Shown here piece by piece: positions 11,273 to 22,735 of a DNA stretch of 64,000 nt. Under the pieces are notes generated by a model. The model did not search any database. It had not been told where the DNA came from and saw only the letters and a program-made list of their open reading frames with translations. The stretch lies in the NCBI RefSeq assembly GCF_029633865.1, contig NC_079211.1:144618998-144682997 (forward strand). Direction: 5' to 3'. Source of the stretch: Lampris incognitus (taxonomy: Eukaryota > Chordata > Actinopteri > Lampriformes > Lampridae). Position numbers and translations under genes: made by a program. Numbering within the stretch: the stretch's first letter is position 1; each line of letters opens with the position of its first letter.

Positions 11273-12797
11273 GAAGGGAGTAAACTGTAAAGGAGGAAGG
11301 GACTAAAATGTAAAGGAGGAACGGAGTAAAATGTAAAGGAGGAAGGGGTAAAATGTAAAGGAGGAAGGGGTAAAATGTAAAGGAGGAAGGGAATAAAATG
11401 TAAAGGAGGAACGGAGTAAAATGTAAAGGAGGAAGGGAATAAAATGTAAAGGAGGGAGGGAGTAAAATGTAAAGGACGAAGGGAATAAAATGTCAAGGAG
11501 GAAGGGAATAAAATGTAAAGGAGGAAGGGAGTAAAATGTAAAGGACGAAGGGAATAAAATGTAAAGGAGGAAGGGAATAAAATGTAAAGGAGGAAGGGAG
11601 TAAAATGTAAAGGTGGAAGGGAATAAAATGTAAAGGAGGAAGGGAATAAAATGTAAAGGAGGAAGGGAGTAAAATGTAAAGGACGAAGGGAATAAAATGT
11701 AAAGGAGGAAGGGAGTAAAATGTAAAGGAGGAAGGGGATAAAATGTAAAGGAGGAAGGGAGTAAAATGTAAAGGAGGAACGGAGTAAACTGTAAAGGAGG
11801 AAGGGAGTAAAATGTAAAGGAGGAAGGGGATAAAATGTGAAGGAGGAAGGGAGTAAAATGTAAAGGAGGAAGGGAGTAAACTGTAAAGGAGGAAGGGAAT
11901 AAATGTAAAGGAGGAAGGGAGTAAACTGTAAAGGAGGACGAGAGGACGAGACAGACAGACAGACAGACACTGTAAAGGAGGAAGGGAGTAAAATGTAAAG
12001 GAGGGAGGGAGTGAAATGTAAAGGAGGGAGGGAGTGAAATGTAAAGGAGGAAGGGAGTGAAATGTAAAGGAGGAAGGGAGTGAAATGTAAAGGAGGAAGG
12101 GGGTAACTGTAAAGGAGGAAGGGAGTAACTGTAAAGGAGGAAGGGGGTAACTAAAGGAGGAAGGGAGTAAATGTAAAGTAGGAAGGGAGTAAAATGTAAG
12201 GGAGGAAGGGAGTAAACTGTAAAGGAGGAAGGGAATAAATGTAAAGGAGGAAGGGAGTAAACTGTAAAGGAGGACGAGAGGACGAGACAGACAGACAGAC
12301 AGACACTGTAAAGGAGGAAGGGAGTAAAATGTAAAGGAGGGAGGGAGTGAAATGTAAAGGAGGAAGGGAGTGAAATGTAAAGGAGGAAGGGAGTGAAATG
12401 TAAAGGAGGAAGGGAGTGAAATGTAAAGGAGGAAGGGGGTAACTGTAAAGGAGGAAGGGAGTAACTGTAAAGGAGGAAGGGGGTAACTAAAGGAGGAAGG
12501 GAGTAAATGTAAAGTAGGAAGGGAGTAAAATGTAAGGGAGGAAGGGAGTAAACTGTAAAGGAGGAAGGGAATAAATGTAAAGGAGGAAGGGAGTAAACTG
12601 TAAAGGAGGACGAGAGGACGAGACAGACAGACAGACAGACACTGTAAAGGAGGAAGGGAGTAAAATGTAAAGGAGGGAGGGAGTGAAATGTAAAGGAGGA
12701 AGGGAGTGAAATGTAAAGTAGGAAGGGATAAACTGTAAAGGAGGTAGGGAGTGAAATGTAAAGGAGGTAGGGGGTAACTGTAAAGAAGGAAGGGAGG
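11273..12797. repeat. ~23-bp purine-rich minisatellite with ~335-bp higher-order repeats
   Basis: Tandem variants of GTAAAGGAGGAAGGGAGTAAAAT fill the stretch, one strand being almost pure purine. A distinctive interruption (GAGGACGAGAGGACGAGACAGACAGACAGACAGACAC) recurs at about 11,933, 12,268 and 12,607. The second half is therefore made of larger units about 335-340 bp long. Long Leu/Pro/Ser/Phe open frames on the minus strand are artefacts of the repeat. Confidence 0.95.
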
Positions 12798-13369
12798 GTT
12801 ATAACTCAAACTCACTGTAGCTGGAGTCACACTAGGTTTTTTATAATCCGGGGTCTTCTGATTTGAATGTATTTCTGATCATCTCCTGTAGTTATTCAGT
12901 GCTCCTCTGCGTGCCGCTGGCGTGTCGAGGGGGTACGAGAACAGACGCGGGGACCCAGCCTTCGCGCCGAGGCGAGCCCATTCGAGGCCGCACGGGCGAC
13001 CTAATTGCTCCTGTCGGCCCCCCCCCCCGAGTCTGTGCGCGAGCCGGAGAGGAGGCCCGGCCCACCTCCTCCTATCACTCACGTTTGCCGTGGGGTTGCG
13101 TGTGTCTGGCGAGTCGTTAATTTCCTGGGCTTAATCCAGAGACAGCCTTAATGTCCTCTCTAAGTATTCTCCCGTTACTCGCCTAATGGGTCTGATTAAT
13201 GTGCCAGTAGATCCTCCTGGACGTTTATGATACCTTGCGGGGTGAGTATGACAAGGAGTGTATAACTCACACAGAGAGGAGTTCACCACAACGGTGGTCG
13301 TGTGTGTGTGTGTGGGGGGGGGACGCTGGGGTTATCGTTGCATGTTAGCATATTGTAGCGAATTCGGGG
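12798..13369. other. Intron, nothing recognised
   Basis: GC-rich in the middle (about 12,920-13,080) with a short (TG)n and G-run at 13,298-13,322. No exon similar to the TMEM132 family was found. Confidence 0.55.
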
Positions 13370-13457
13370 GACAACGCAACCACAGGAAGTGCCGCGGCCG
13401 GGACGCGAACCCGTATCGCCCGCACCGCAGGGGGCATCGCTAACCGCTCGACTAAAG
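13370..13457 (-). mobile_element. Fragment of a second tRNA-like SINE, interrupted by a hAT element
   Basis: Read on the minus strand, the sequence shows an A-box-like GTCGAGCGGTTAGCG followed by a B-box-like GGTTCGCGTCCCGG, the spacing of a tRNA-derived promoter. The piece just 5' of the A-box (CTTTAGTC) is duplicated on both sides of the adjacent hAT element, so the hAT inserted into this copy. It does not fold as an intact tRNA, so I do not call a tRNA gene. Confidence 0.5.
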
Positions 13458-14436
13458 CAGTGGCTCTCAACCTTTTTGGGGGTCCTGGACCCCCTGCGTA
13501 TTTTTGATCTACCCTGAGGACCCCTCCACCTGATCTTGGGGGAGGGGGGTTGCAATTTGATAGAAACAGTAGAAACTGCATTTTAAATTGCATTATAGCA
13601 TTTATTCACTCTTTGGGGCAAAAATAAGAGCTTTCAGTTGTAACTTAGATATAGCTAACACAACAGAATTCTTATGCAGTAACTTTCAGATATATGTAAC
13701 AAAACAGAATATGTATTCAGTAACTTTCAGATATGTGTAACAAAACAGAATATGTATTCAGTAACTTTCAGATATATGTAACAAAACAGAATATGTATTC
13801 AGTAACTTTCAGATATATGTAACAAAACAGAATATGTATTCAGTAACTTTCAGATATATGGAACAACACAGAATATGTATTCAGTAACTTTCAGATATAT
13901 GTAACAAAACAGAATATGTATTCAGTAACTTTCAGATATCTGTAACAAAACAGAATATGTATTCAGTAACTTTCAGATATAGTTAACAAAACAGAATATG
14001 TATTCAGTAACTTTCAGATATATGTAACAAAACAGAATATGTATTCAGTAACTTTCAGATATATGTAACAAAACAGAATATGTATTCAGTAACTTTCAGA
14101 TATATGTAACAACACAGAATATGTATTCAGTAACTTTCAGATATATGTAACAAAACAGAATTCTTATGCAGTAACTTTTAACAATGCAAACGGGAGCGAG
14201 ATCTCTAATTAAAATACAATAAATGACGCTCGTGAAACAGATGTAATTAGAGAAAAAAGTCCTGTTACCCTTTATAGTTTAGGTAGATAAAGGTCTCAGT
14301 CACATTTGAGTAAAATAATCCTATTTCTATAAATGTCATAGGATCTTTTTTTTAAAGATATTTTATTTTCGCGGACCCCCTTGCAATTACACCACGGACC
14401 GCTAGGGGTCCGCGGACCCCCGGTTGAGAAACACTG
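13458..14436. mobile_element. Non-autonomous hAT-type element with an internal minisatellite
   Basis: The left end CAGTGGCTCTCAACC and right end GGTTGAGAAACACTG are inverted copies with GGACCCC blocks inside them. The 8-bp target-site duplication is GACTAAAG (13,450-13,457) / GCCTAAAG (14,437-14,444), with one mismatch. The CAGTG-GTTCTCAACC terminus is a common hAT end in vertebrates. No transposase is encoded; the interior is mostly a 41-bp tandem repeat. Confidence 0.85.
13653..14178. repeat. 41-bp minisatellite, about 13 copies
   Basis: The unit consists of AACAAAACAGAATATGTATT, then CAGTAACTTTCAGATATATG and one T. Copies differ at only a few positions, so the array is recent or homogenised. 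The first and last units share the variant GAATTCTTATGCAG. The array is wholly inside the hAT element. Confidence 0.95.
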
Positions 14437-14444
14437 GCCTAAAG

Positions 14445-15021
14445 GGTCAGACCCGCCAGCCAGCGGCCAGCGCGTCTTGTTATCCGTGCGCGTTACCGTA
14501 TTAACGGTGAGTTACGCTGGCCAGCGATGTGCCACTGGAGGCCTGTCAGGGAACTGCGCCGGGACGGGGCGCCTCCATGTCGGCCGCCGGCGAGAAACCT
14601 GAGATTGGCAGCGCGCAAACAAACGTAATTGGCTTTCATTTTATTGATCGTTCGCTGTCACCGTCCGACCCAGCCGGTGACGGCCGCGAGTCGGAGTCGT
14701 GACGTGGCGGAGCGCCGACTCGAGAGAAACGACCCAGACGCGCTGTCGGTCAAAGGCAGTCCGGCCTCGGCAGCCTGAGCTGAGTGAGAGGAGACGAGCC
14801 GAACAATGGGAGCTGATAAGGCGCGGGGACGGGTCCGACATCTCTATCAGTCCAGACACGCCCTCCCGTCCGGAGGCCGCAGCCACAGAGTCGGCACGCT
14901 GAAGCGACTCTCGTCAGGTCTCGCCCCGCGTGCGTTACTCTCCGAATTCCTGGCGAGATTTTTTCGCGCGTGAGGCAGTCGACCATTGATCGGTCTGTCA
15001 GTCAATCAAAACGTCATTTAT
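14445..15021. other. Intron, GC-rich, nothing recognised
   Basis: The sequence is rich in CpG (about 14,450-14,960). Short open frames exist on both strands but none resembles a known protein or the missing TMEM132 exon. Confidence 0.5.
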
Positions 15022-15378
15022 TACCAACACCGGGATCCCCGTCGAGCTTCCCCGCAGACACAACCGGCCGTGTCTGGGGGTGGGAAACCGGATGTGGGTG
15101 TGTGTCCTGGTCGCTGCACTAGCGCCTCCTCTGGACAGTCTGGGCGCCTGTTCGGGGGGGGGGCGGGGACTGGGGGGGAATAGAGCGATCCTCCCATGCG
15201 CTACGCCCCCCCCCCCTGGCGAAACTCCTCACTGTCAGGTGAAAAGAAGCGGCTGGCGACTCCACGTGTACCGGAAGAGGCATATGGTAGTCTGCAGCCC
15301 TCCCCGGATTGGCAAAGGGGGGTGGAGCAGCGACCGGGACGGGTGGGGTAATTGGCCGGGTACAATTGGGGGGAGAAA
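15022..15378 (+). mobile_element. SINE family A, promoter region deleted
   Basis: It contains the body and tail landmarks of the family (CTGGTCGCTGCACTAGCGCC, GTAGTCTGCAGCCCTCC). The head is reduced to TACCAACACCGGGATC with the B-box lost, so this copy cannot be transcribed from its own promoter. Confidence 0.8.
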
Positions 15379-15959
15379 AATCCAAAGAGAGAAAACGTTA
15401 TATATGCGCTTAACATATCAAGGTGCACCGAAAAAAAATAAGGACGTGATTAAGAGAAAATAAAAATAGCAAAGGCAAAGGGGAATAAATAAGTGAATGA
15501 AAAACCAAAACTGAAACCTCAGTAAAATAGAGTGAGCACACAGAGAAAAAGGGGCTCGATCGATCGACGATGGTCGGTGGTCATTACATTAGAAAGTTCC
15601 TACCGTGTCCTTGCATGTGCTCTTGTGAACAGGATGTGATATTCTGGCTTCACAGGCAGGAAGAATCCCGTCACCCCCCCCCCCATGAGATTTTCCCCCT
15701 TTGAAAAAGCATGTCACCCACACTTATGTAACGGAGCACAGCGCGAAACTGGAACAAATTATTTATGTACATGATTGTTGTTGTTTTTTTGGGGTTTTTT
15801 TTGTTTGTTTGTTTTTTGTCACTTGTAAAACAACAGCAGATAACTTTTCCTGGACTGACTGAATCAAGAAAAAAGCAAAAACGTGCTTATATAAAATTGC
15901 AGTCATTTTCTGCATCGATTTCTTCGAATGGATATGTCCCACTTTCACAATGAAACGAA
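15379..15959. other. Intron, nothing recognised
   Basis: A-rich then T-rich unique sequence (poly-T/G tract about 15,776-15,818). No feature recognised. Confidence 0.55.
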
Positions 15960-16915
15960 AGTGGTGCAGCGTTGCTGCATGGTGCTGCAGCTGAGTGGCA
16001 CGACAGGGAAGCTCAGCTGCAGCACCATGCAATGTTGCAGCTGAGCAGTGACAGGGGTGTTCAGCTGCAGCACCATGCAATGTTGCAGCTGAGCAGTGAC
16101 AGGGGCGCTCAGCTGCAGCACCATGCAATGTTGCAGCTGAGCAGTGACAGGGGCGGTCAGCTGCAGCACCATGCAATGTTGCAGCTGAGCGGCGACAGGA
16201 GTGTTCAGCTGCAGCAACATTGCTGCGTGGTGTTCCACATTGCACGGTGCTGCAGCTGAGTGGCAACAGGGGTGTTCAGCTGCAGCACCATGCAACATTG
16301 CTGTATAGTGCTGCAGCTGAGTGGCTCGACAGGGGCACTCAGCTGCAGCACCATGCAATGTTGCAGCTGAGCAATGACAGGGGCACTCAGCTGCAGCATC
16401 ATTGCTGCGTGGTGTTCCACATTGCCTGGTGCTGCAGCTGAGTGGCAACAGGGGAGCTACAGCTGAGCGGCGACAGGGGCATCCAGCTGCAGCACCATGC
16501 AACGTTGCTGCATAGTGCTGCAGCTGAGTGGTGACGAGGCGTCCAGCTGCAGCACCATGCAACGTTGCTGCGTAGTTCTGCAGCTGAGCGGTGACGGGGC
16601 GTCCAGCTGCAGCACCATGCAACGTTGCTGCATAGTGCTGCAGCTGAGCGGCGACGGGGCGTCCAGCTGCAGCACCATGCAACATTGCTGCATAGTGCTG
16701 CAGCTGAGTGGCGACGGGGCGTCCAGCTGCAGCACCATGCAACGTTGCTGCGTAGTGCTGCAGCTGAGCGGTGACGGGGCGTCCAGCTGCAGCACCATGC
16801 AACGTTGCTGCGTAGTGCTGCAGCTGAGCGGCGACGGGGCGTCCAGCTGCAGCACCATGCAACGTTGCTGCATAGTGCTGCAGCTGAGCGGCGACGGGGC
16901 GCCCAGCTGCCTCAC
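15960..16915. repeat. CAGCTGCAG-rich minisatellite, 60-bp unit in its right half
   Basis: From about 16,480 to 16,900 the unit is 60 bp and recurs at a strict 60-bp spacing. It contains CAGCTGCAGCACCATGCAAC, GTTGCTGCATAGTGCTGCAG and a CTGAGCGGCGACGGGGCGTC spacer. The left half uses shorter, more diverged units and inserts GTGTTCCACATTGC blocks at about 16,230 and 16,412. The units are themselves partly palindromic (CAGCTG, CTGCAG), so both strands give long open frames (up to about 349 codons on the minus strand). These are repeat artefacts, not genes. Confidence 0.93.
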
Positions 16916-17381
16916 TGCAGAAACGATGTGAGAGTGAGGGAGGATCACACGGAGCCGCGGAATCTGTCACACACGACGCTTTCTTCCTGGCCACGCCGGC
17001 TACTCCACAGCAGTACCATGATGAATGGCTGCATATGGTTTTATCAGGCTTTGGGGAAATATATTAGAAAGAGTAAATATATATTTATATATATCCCCAG
17101 ACCATCAAATCCCAGGTCGCTGGGGGGGTGGCGTGCTTTGTGATGGGATCAGTAGCGTTGATAAGATGCTCAGGAAAACCCTTGAGAGCGTCCGCTTTTG
17201 AAATATACAGATTAATCGCCTGCGCTTGCGTGAGTGTGCGCGCGTGTGTGTTTGTTGTCGCGTCGTGTTGTCTTGTGTTTGTAGTGCTAACATGGCCATA
17301 TCACAAGGCCTTCAGACGGAGGCGGGAGAGAGAATCTGGACTTTGATCAAAGAATAGTGTGAGCAAAAGAGAAACGTGCCC

Positions 17382-17442
<61 letters not shown>

Positions 17443-17875
17443 GGGGGAGGGGGGGGAGTAAAAACACTTAATGAAAGGAACAAAAGCTGTGAATTTCAAT
17501 GGGAGAAAACCGTCCAGGGTTATTTCTTTTGTGAAGCAATTTATGAAAAGGCCAGTTCTGACTTCATTATGTTATCAGAAGAGGACTGTCCGCTTCTCTT
17601 CTTTTTTTTTTTTCTCCGTTCGTTTGTTGATGCTTTGAGCCCCGGGCAAGAAGTATTACGGAGGAGATGACCGCAATTTGTATTCCTGAGGGTTGAAAAT
17701 CCATTCGCTGGCCTCCCTTCAGTTTTAGTGCGGAGTAGATTGCGGACCGCTTATCTTGTTCAAAGTGGTTACAGAAATGCCACGCCGCTCAAGAGGCCAG
17801 CGAAGTAAAGCCTCGTGACCAAATTAAAAGCCCCGACCTAATGTGTGTGCATCAAATATCGCTACGTATCATATG
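16916..17875. other. Intron with a (TG)n microsatellite
   Basis: A perfect TG array lies at about 17,384-17,441 and is followed by a G-rich tract. Apart from a short T-run near 17,602-17,613, nothing else was recognised. Confidence 0.65.
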
Positions 17876-18466
<591 letters not shown>

Positions 18467-18645
18467 TGAGACAGGCTGTCAAGAAATTGGATGGGACCGT
18501 TTCTCACCTAAGGCCGGAGGTTAACAGGGGAAAAAAATTCCTGCAGAACAGATGGTTTAATGAGTCATCTGTGGGCTCTGTCTTTAAAGAGTAAACTAAA
18601 CCCTCGGTGAGTTTGCCGAACTCTACGTGTTATAACCATCCAACA

Positions 18646-18923
18646 GTTAAAAGCATGCCAGGCTGGTTTTGGTACTCTGTGATGTTAACATAGCAGGATA
18701 AACACAGCTGCAGCTAATAACGGGTCTGTTAGATGTAGGCATGCCAAAAGAACCGGCGTTGACGGTACTATTGACAACTGTCGGTGCTGGCGCTGTCTGT
18801 CTGACAATGCTGATAGGTGTGCTTGCACACACAAGTCAAATGGACCTGTTATAAATGTTATTAGCGGCAGCTGTGCTTATCCTGCTATGCCAACATCACA
18901 GAAGTACCAAGACCAGCTTTTAA
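18646..18923. mobile_element. Palindromic MITE (AGCAGGATAA-type ends)
   Basis: Left and right about 75 bp are inverted copies: GTTAAAAGC...GGTACT(T)CTGTGATGTT, then CATAGCAGGATAA and CAGCTGC(A/C)GCTAATAAC. A related copy lies at 33,478-33,690. No coding capacity; superfamily not assigned. Confidence 0.75.
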
Positions 18924-21573
18924 CCTTTGCATGGTTTTTACCTGTAGATGTCAGTAACGCACCAAAATGGTTGAGGGTGTAGTTGTTCTTCAACCATATG
19001 ACCCAGTGATGGTATCTATATTTCTGACAATAAACAGAGAGAATTACAGCACCTGAGTTACAACAGAATTATTCAAGATGAACTGAACCCGAGATTAAGA
19101 CATTTGCACCTGTGGCATTACATTGTCGATGTAGATTTGGTATTATTGTGTAATTGTTTGGCAGTGTTAGATTAAAAGTGATGCATTCAATTATTTAGTA
19201 ATATTCGCATTCTTGCAGATTTTACTTATTTCCCCACTTCTTAGTTTTTTTGTGTAATCTTCCATGTAAAATGCAAATTAAGTATAATTCAACTAGTTGC
19301 CATTATCTGACAAAATACTTCCAGGTTTTTTTTTCTTTCCTGGCACAGCATCTTACTTGAAGTCATCCACAAGAGGATGTACTGTATGTTTAACTTGGCT
19401 CCTCATCACAAGTGCTGTGCTATTAGATGGGTTTCCCATAAATCGTTTCACATAAACGATCATCGTGAGACGCGTTTTCATTTCCTAGCGTAGGTAAAGT
19501 GGTTATGCGTGGTCCTCATCCCAGCTGATGTATTGGGTTTCCGTCGTGGTGGCCCTAGGTAAGGTAATGAGGACACTTGCGAGCGACTGTGATAGAACCT
19601 GTCTCCTGCTTATTTCAGTCTACTGACAGCTCCTGTCACTTGACGGAAAGGCTGACCTATGCAATACAGCCAGTCACGGGGAATAGCTTAAGGTAGTCTG
19701 CATAGCATCTCCAAGTTATCAGTAGGATAAAACATTATTAGACCTGTCTTGAGGTCAGACTTCTCACCTGGGGCCTCATCACTTGCTGTACCGTCCTCCA
19801 ATGCTGCTGTGACCTGCCACTCTGCGGCTGTTACCATCCATCAAGCCACCGGCTCACTTGCTGTAATTATACCTCGGACCACGGTGGGGTTAGATGTGGG
19901 CTTTGTCACCCTTCAGGCCAGCATGGCTCTTCTAATTATCCGCTCTTCCCCTCCTGTTTTGACTGAGAGGTGGGCCGTTTGGCTAATGTCATGCTTTTTC
20001 GAGAACATTGTTCTACTAGCTGCATGCTGGTCTGCCTCTAGCAGTAGGGACAACCGAGTTGTGTTGTCATTATAGAAGCTAGCATGTACAGCCTGGCACC
20101 ACTGGGTCACTGCAAGATTTGTTTCTCCCCGTCTTCCGCCTGTCTTTGTTTATCTGGGAATAACAGGCATGACCTTGCAAAATAGCAGCTGGCTTGATGG
20201 CAAGAACGGGCACTGGTCCACCATCCATAAGCCCGCAAGGAGCTGAGCCAATCAACCGCAGCAGCCAGCGTTTGTACTTTCCACTGCCTGCCGGGCTGAC
20301 GAGCATTGGCCACACTAAGTACGAGACACAGACGGAGGGACAAGTGTGAGGGACGAGTCAAAGCGATAGAGACATTTGAACTTATTGAAGAAGGGCTTCA
20401 AGAGTGTTTTTTTCCCCCCACTCTTCTTTTGCCGTTCCCTGCATCCCTCGGCTTCTGCCTCCGTAAACCCTGTGGAAAAATGGACAAGACAAGTCACACG
20501 CCGGCAGCTAAACCGTAGCAGCCGTAGTCGCACACGTTTTGCAGTCGGTTTCATGACGTGAGGGCACGTCTCGTCCTCAGGTTTGGAAGGTTTACTGAAT
20601 CTAACAGTATTCACAATGAAATAAGCTGATTCCCAACCGGCAGTGAGAATCACGGCTTCAGGACAGAGGTACTGTGTGTAGTAGCATCAGCAGCGCCTGT
20701 CTGGTTCTGTGAAGTTGACATGTGATGTCTGCAGTGAAATATAATGTGCACGAATCTGCCAAACCAAATACAGCACGCGCTCCCCGGAGCGGGACGAAAA
20801 TCAGTGTGACACACATTAATATGCATCATCTCCTCTTAAGCCAGCTCTGGGGGGGGGGGGTAAGAGCAAATAAAGCGAAGGGGGAAAACTGCTTTCTGAA
20901 GCAGGTTGTTCTGAGCTGATCTGTCTATCGGATTAACCTCCGGTTCGATTTCGGTACGCTGCATGACCACCGGCAGGTCAGACGTCTGCCAGAGCTGAAG
21001 CTGTAATACGGCTACGAGATCGTTGAGCTAATTGCGTATGTATGCGTTTGTTTTACACTTTTATCAACGCCGATTCAGTCGATGTGTCGAAGTAAATGAG
21101 CTGTTTGCGTAACGCCGGTGCCGTCTGAAACATCTCGGAGGGGGCGTGGCCACAACGTCTAAGACAGACCTCGTTATTTTCTAAAGGATTCTCACCACGG
21201 GATTAAAAATATTCATGAATTTAACAACGTAAGCAAGCGCTTCTCTGCCCCCACGTAGACCATTCTACGTCTGTAGTAATCTCCACGAACACCCCCCCCC
21301 CTCTCTCCACGCTGATCACAGTGTCGGGAGTCTGTCCTCCCCTCTTCTAAAACCCCGACTCGAGGTAGCCACCGGGCAACAAAACAATCACCTTCCCTGC
21401 TGGTGATTTTGTCAGCAGTCACTTATCTGGATTAGTCCGGCCTCACTCTGTACTGGTGTTAGATATCAGGGGGTGGTGGAGCAAAACATTTTGGTTTTTG
21501 TAATCGGTGAAAATACAGGCAGAGCACAGTTGTTCTGTATTCCTCCATACTGACTAAAACAAAATACAAATGG
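18924..21573. other. Intron, nothing recognised
   Basis: Mostly unique-looking sequence. No splice-bounded frame similar to the TMEM132 family and no transposon end pair were found. Open frames of 60-110 codons here do not resemble any protein I know. Confidence 0.5.
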
Positions 21574-22009
21574 AGCGTCCGGGTAGCCTAGCAGCCTATT
21601 CTGTTGCCTCCCAGCACGGGGATCGCCGGTTCAAATCCCCGCGTTACCTCCGGCTTGGTCAGGCGTCCCTACAGACACAATTGGCCGTGTCTGCGGGTGG
21701 GAAGCCGGATGTGGATACGTGTCCTGGTCGCTGCACTAGCGCCTCCTCTGGTCGGTCGGGGCTCCTGTTCTGGGAGGGGAGGGGGAATTGGGGAGAATAG
21801 CGTGACCCCCCCCCAAGTGCTACGGCCCCCTGGTGAAACTCCTCACTGTCAGGTGAAAAGAAGCGGCTGGCGACTCCACATGTATCGGAGGAGGCATGTG
21901 GTAGTCTGCAGCCCTCCACGAATGGGCAGAGGGGGTGGGTGGAGCAGCGACCGGGATGGCTCGGAAGAGTGGGATAATTGGCCAAGTACAATTGGGGCAA
22001 AAAGGGGGG
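21574..22009 (+). mobile_element. SINE family A (near full length)
   Basis: Full head with B-box GGTTCAAATCC, complete body and the GGTACAATTGGGG-type tail ending in a short A/G tract. It is followed immediately by two minus-strand LINE-derived pieces, so this is an insertion hotspot. Confidence 0.88.
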
Positions 22010-22011
22010 GG

Positions 22012-22092
22012 GTCCATCCGTCAGCTGAACCACTTATCCTGCTCTCAGGGTCGCGGGGGATGCAGGAGCCTATCCCAGCAGTCATTGGACGG
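22012..22092 (-). mobile_element. L2-type 3' tail fragment
   Basis: On the minus strand the sequence reads CTGGGATAGGCTCC...GACC-GAGAGCAGGATAAG. This is the tail shared by the SINEs at 24,247 and 58,150 and by L2-type LINEs. Only the tail is present. Confidence 0.65.
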
Positions 22093-22117
22093 CAGGCGGG
22101 GAGAAAAAAAAATCTTT

Positions 22118-22735
22118 TTTTTCCCCCCCCATTCATCTTCAGCTGCTTCTCCGGGGTCGGGCCGCGGTGGCAGCAAGCTAAGTAGGGCACTCCAGACGTC
22201 CCTCTCCCCAGCAACGCCCTCTAGCTCCTCCCGGGGGGATCCCAAGGCGTTCCCAGGCCAGACTGGACATGTAGTCCCTCCAGCGAGTTCTGGGGTCTAC
22301 CCCGGGGTCTCCTCCCAGTTGGCCTTGCCCGGTAAACCTCCAAAGGAAGGCGCCCAGGAGGCATCCTGATCAGATGCTTTAACCACCTCAGCTGGCTCCT
22401 TTCAACGCAAAGGAGCAGCGGCTCTACTCTAAGCTCCCCCCGGATATCCGAGCTCCTCACCCTATCTCTAAGGCTGAGCCCAGACACCCTACGGAGGAAA
22501 CTCATTTCAGCCGCTTGTATCCACCATCTCACCCTTTCGGTCACTACCCAAAGCTCATGACCATAGGTGAGGGTTGGAACGAAGACTGGCTGGTAAATTG
22601 AGAGCTTTGCCTTCCGGCTCAGCTCCCTCTTCACCACAACGGTCCGGTACAAAGTCCGCATTACTGCTGAGGCTGCACCAATCCGCCTGTCAATCTCCCG
22701 CTCCATCCTACCCGTGAGGGGGGGGGAATCCCCCT
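22118..22735 (-). mobile_element. LINE 3' end, Rex3/RTE-like reverse-transcriptase C-terminal region
   Basis: A minus-strand frame of about 170 codons encodes motifs such as KAKLSIYQPVFVPTLTYGHE, LWVVTERVRWWIQAAEMSFL, RDRVRSSDIRGEL and RMPPGRLPLEVYRARPTGRRPRGRP. This is the conserved C-terminal part of a fish non-LTR retrotransposon ORF2, downstream of the catalytic core. The upstream part is missing (5' truncation is normal for LINEs), so the copy is dead. The RTE/Rex3 assignment is from memory of the motif. Two further pieces of the same family lie at 43,549-43,738 and 44,620-44,900. Confidence 0.75.

Noticed and set aside
10936..12830. Minus-strand open frames of 344 and 445 codons rich in Leu, Pro, Ser, Phe
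   Set aside because: They translate the 23-bp minisatellite (one even runs through the N gap).
15945..16994. 349-codon minus-strand frame with AAAGRPV-LQHYAATLHG repeats
   Set aside because: Direct translation of the 60-bp minisatellite; the opposite strand is open too, and no splice or promoter context exists.
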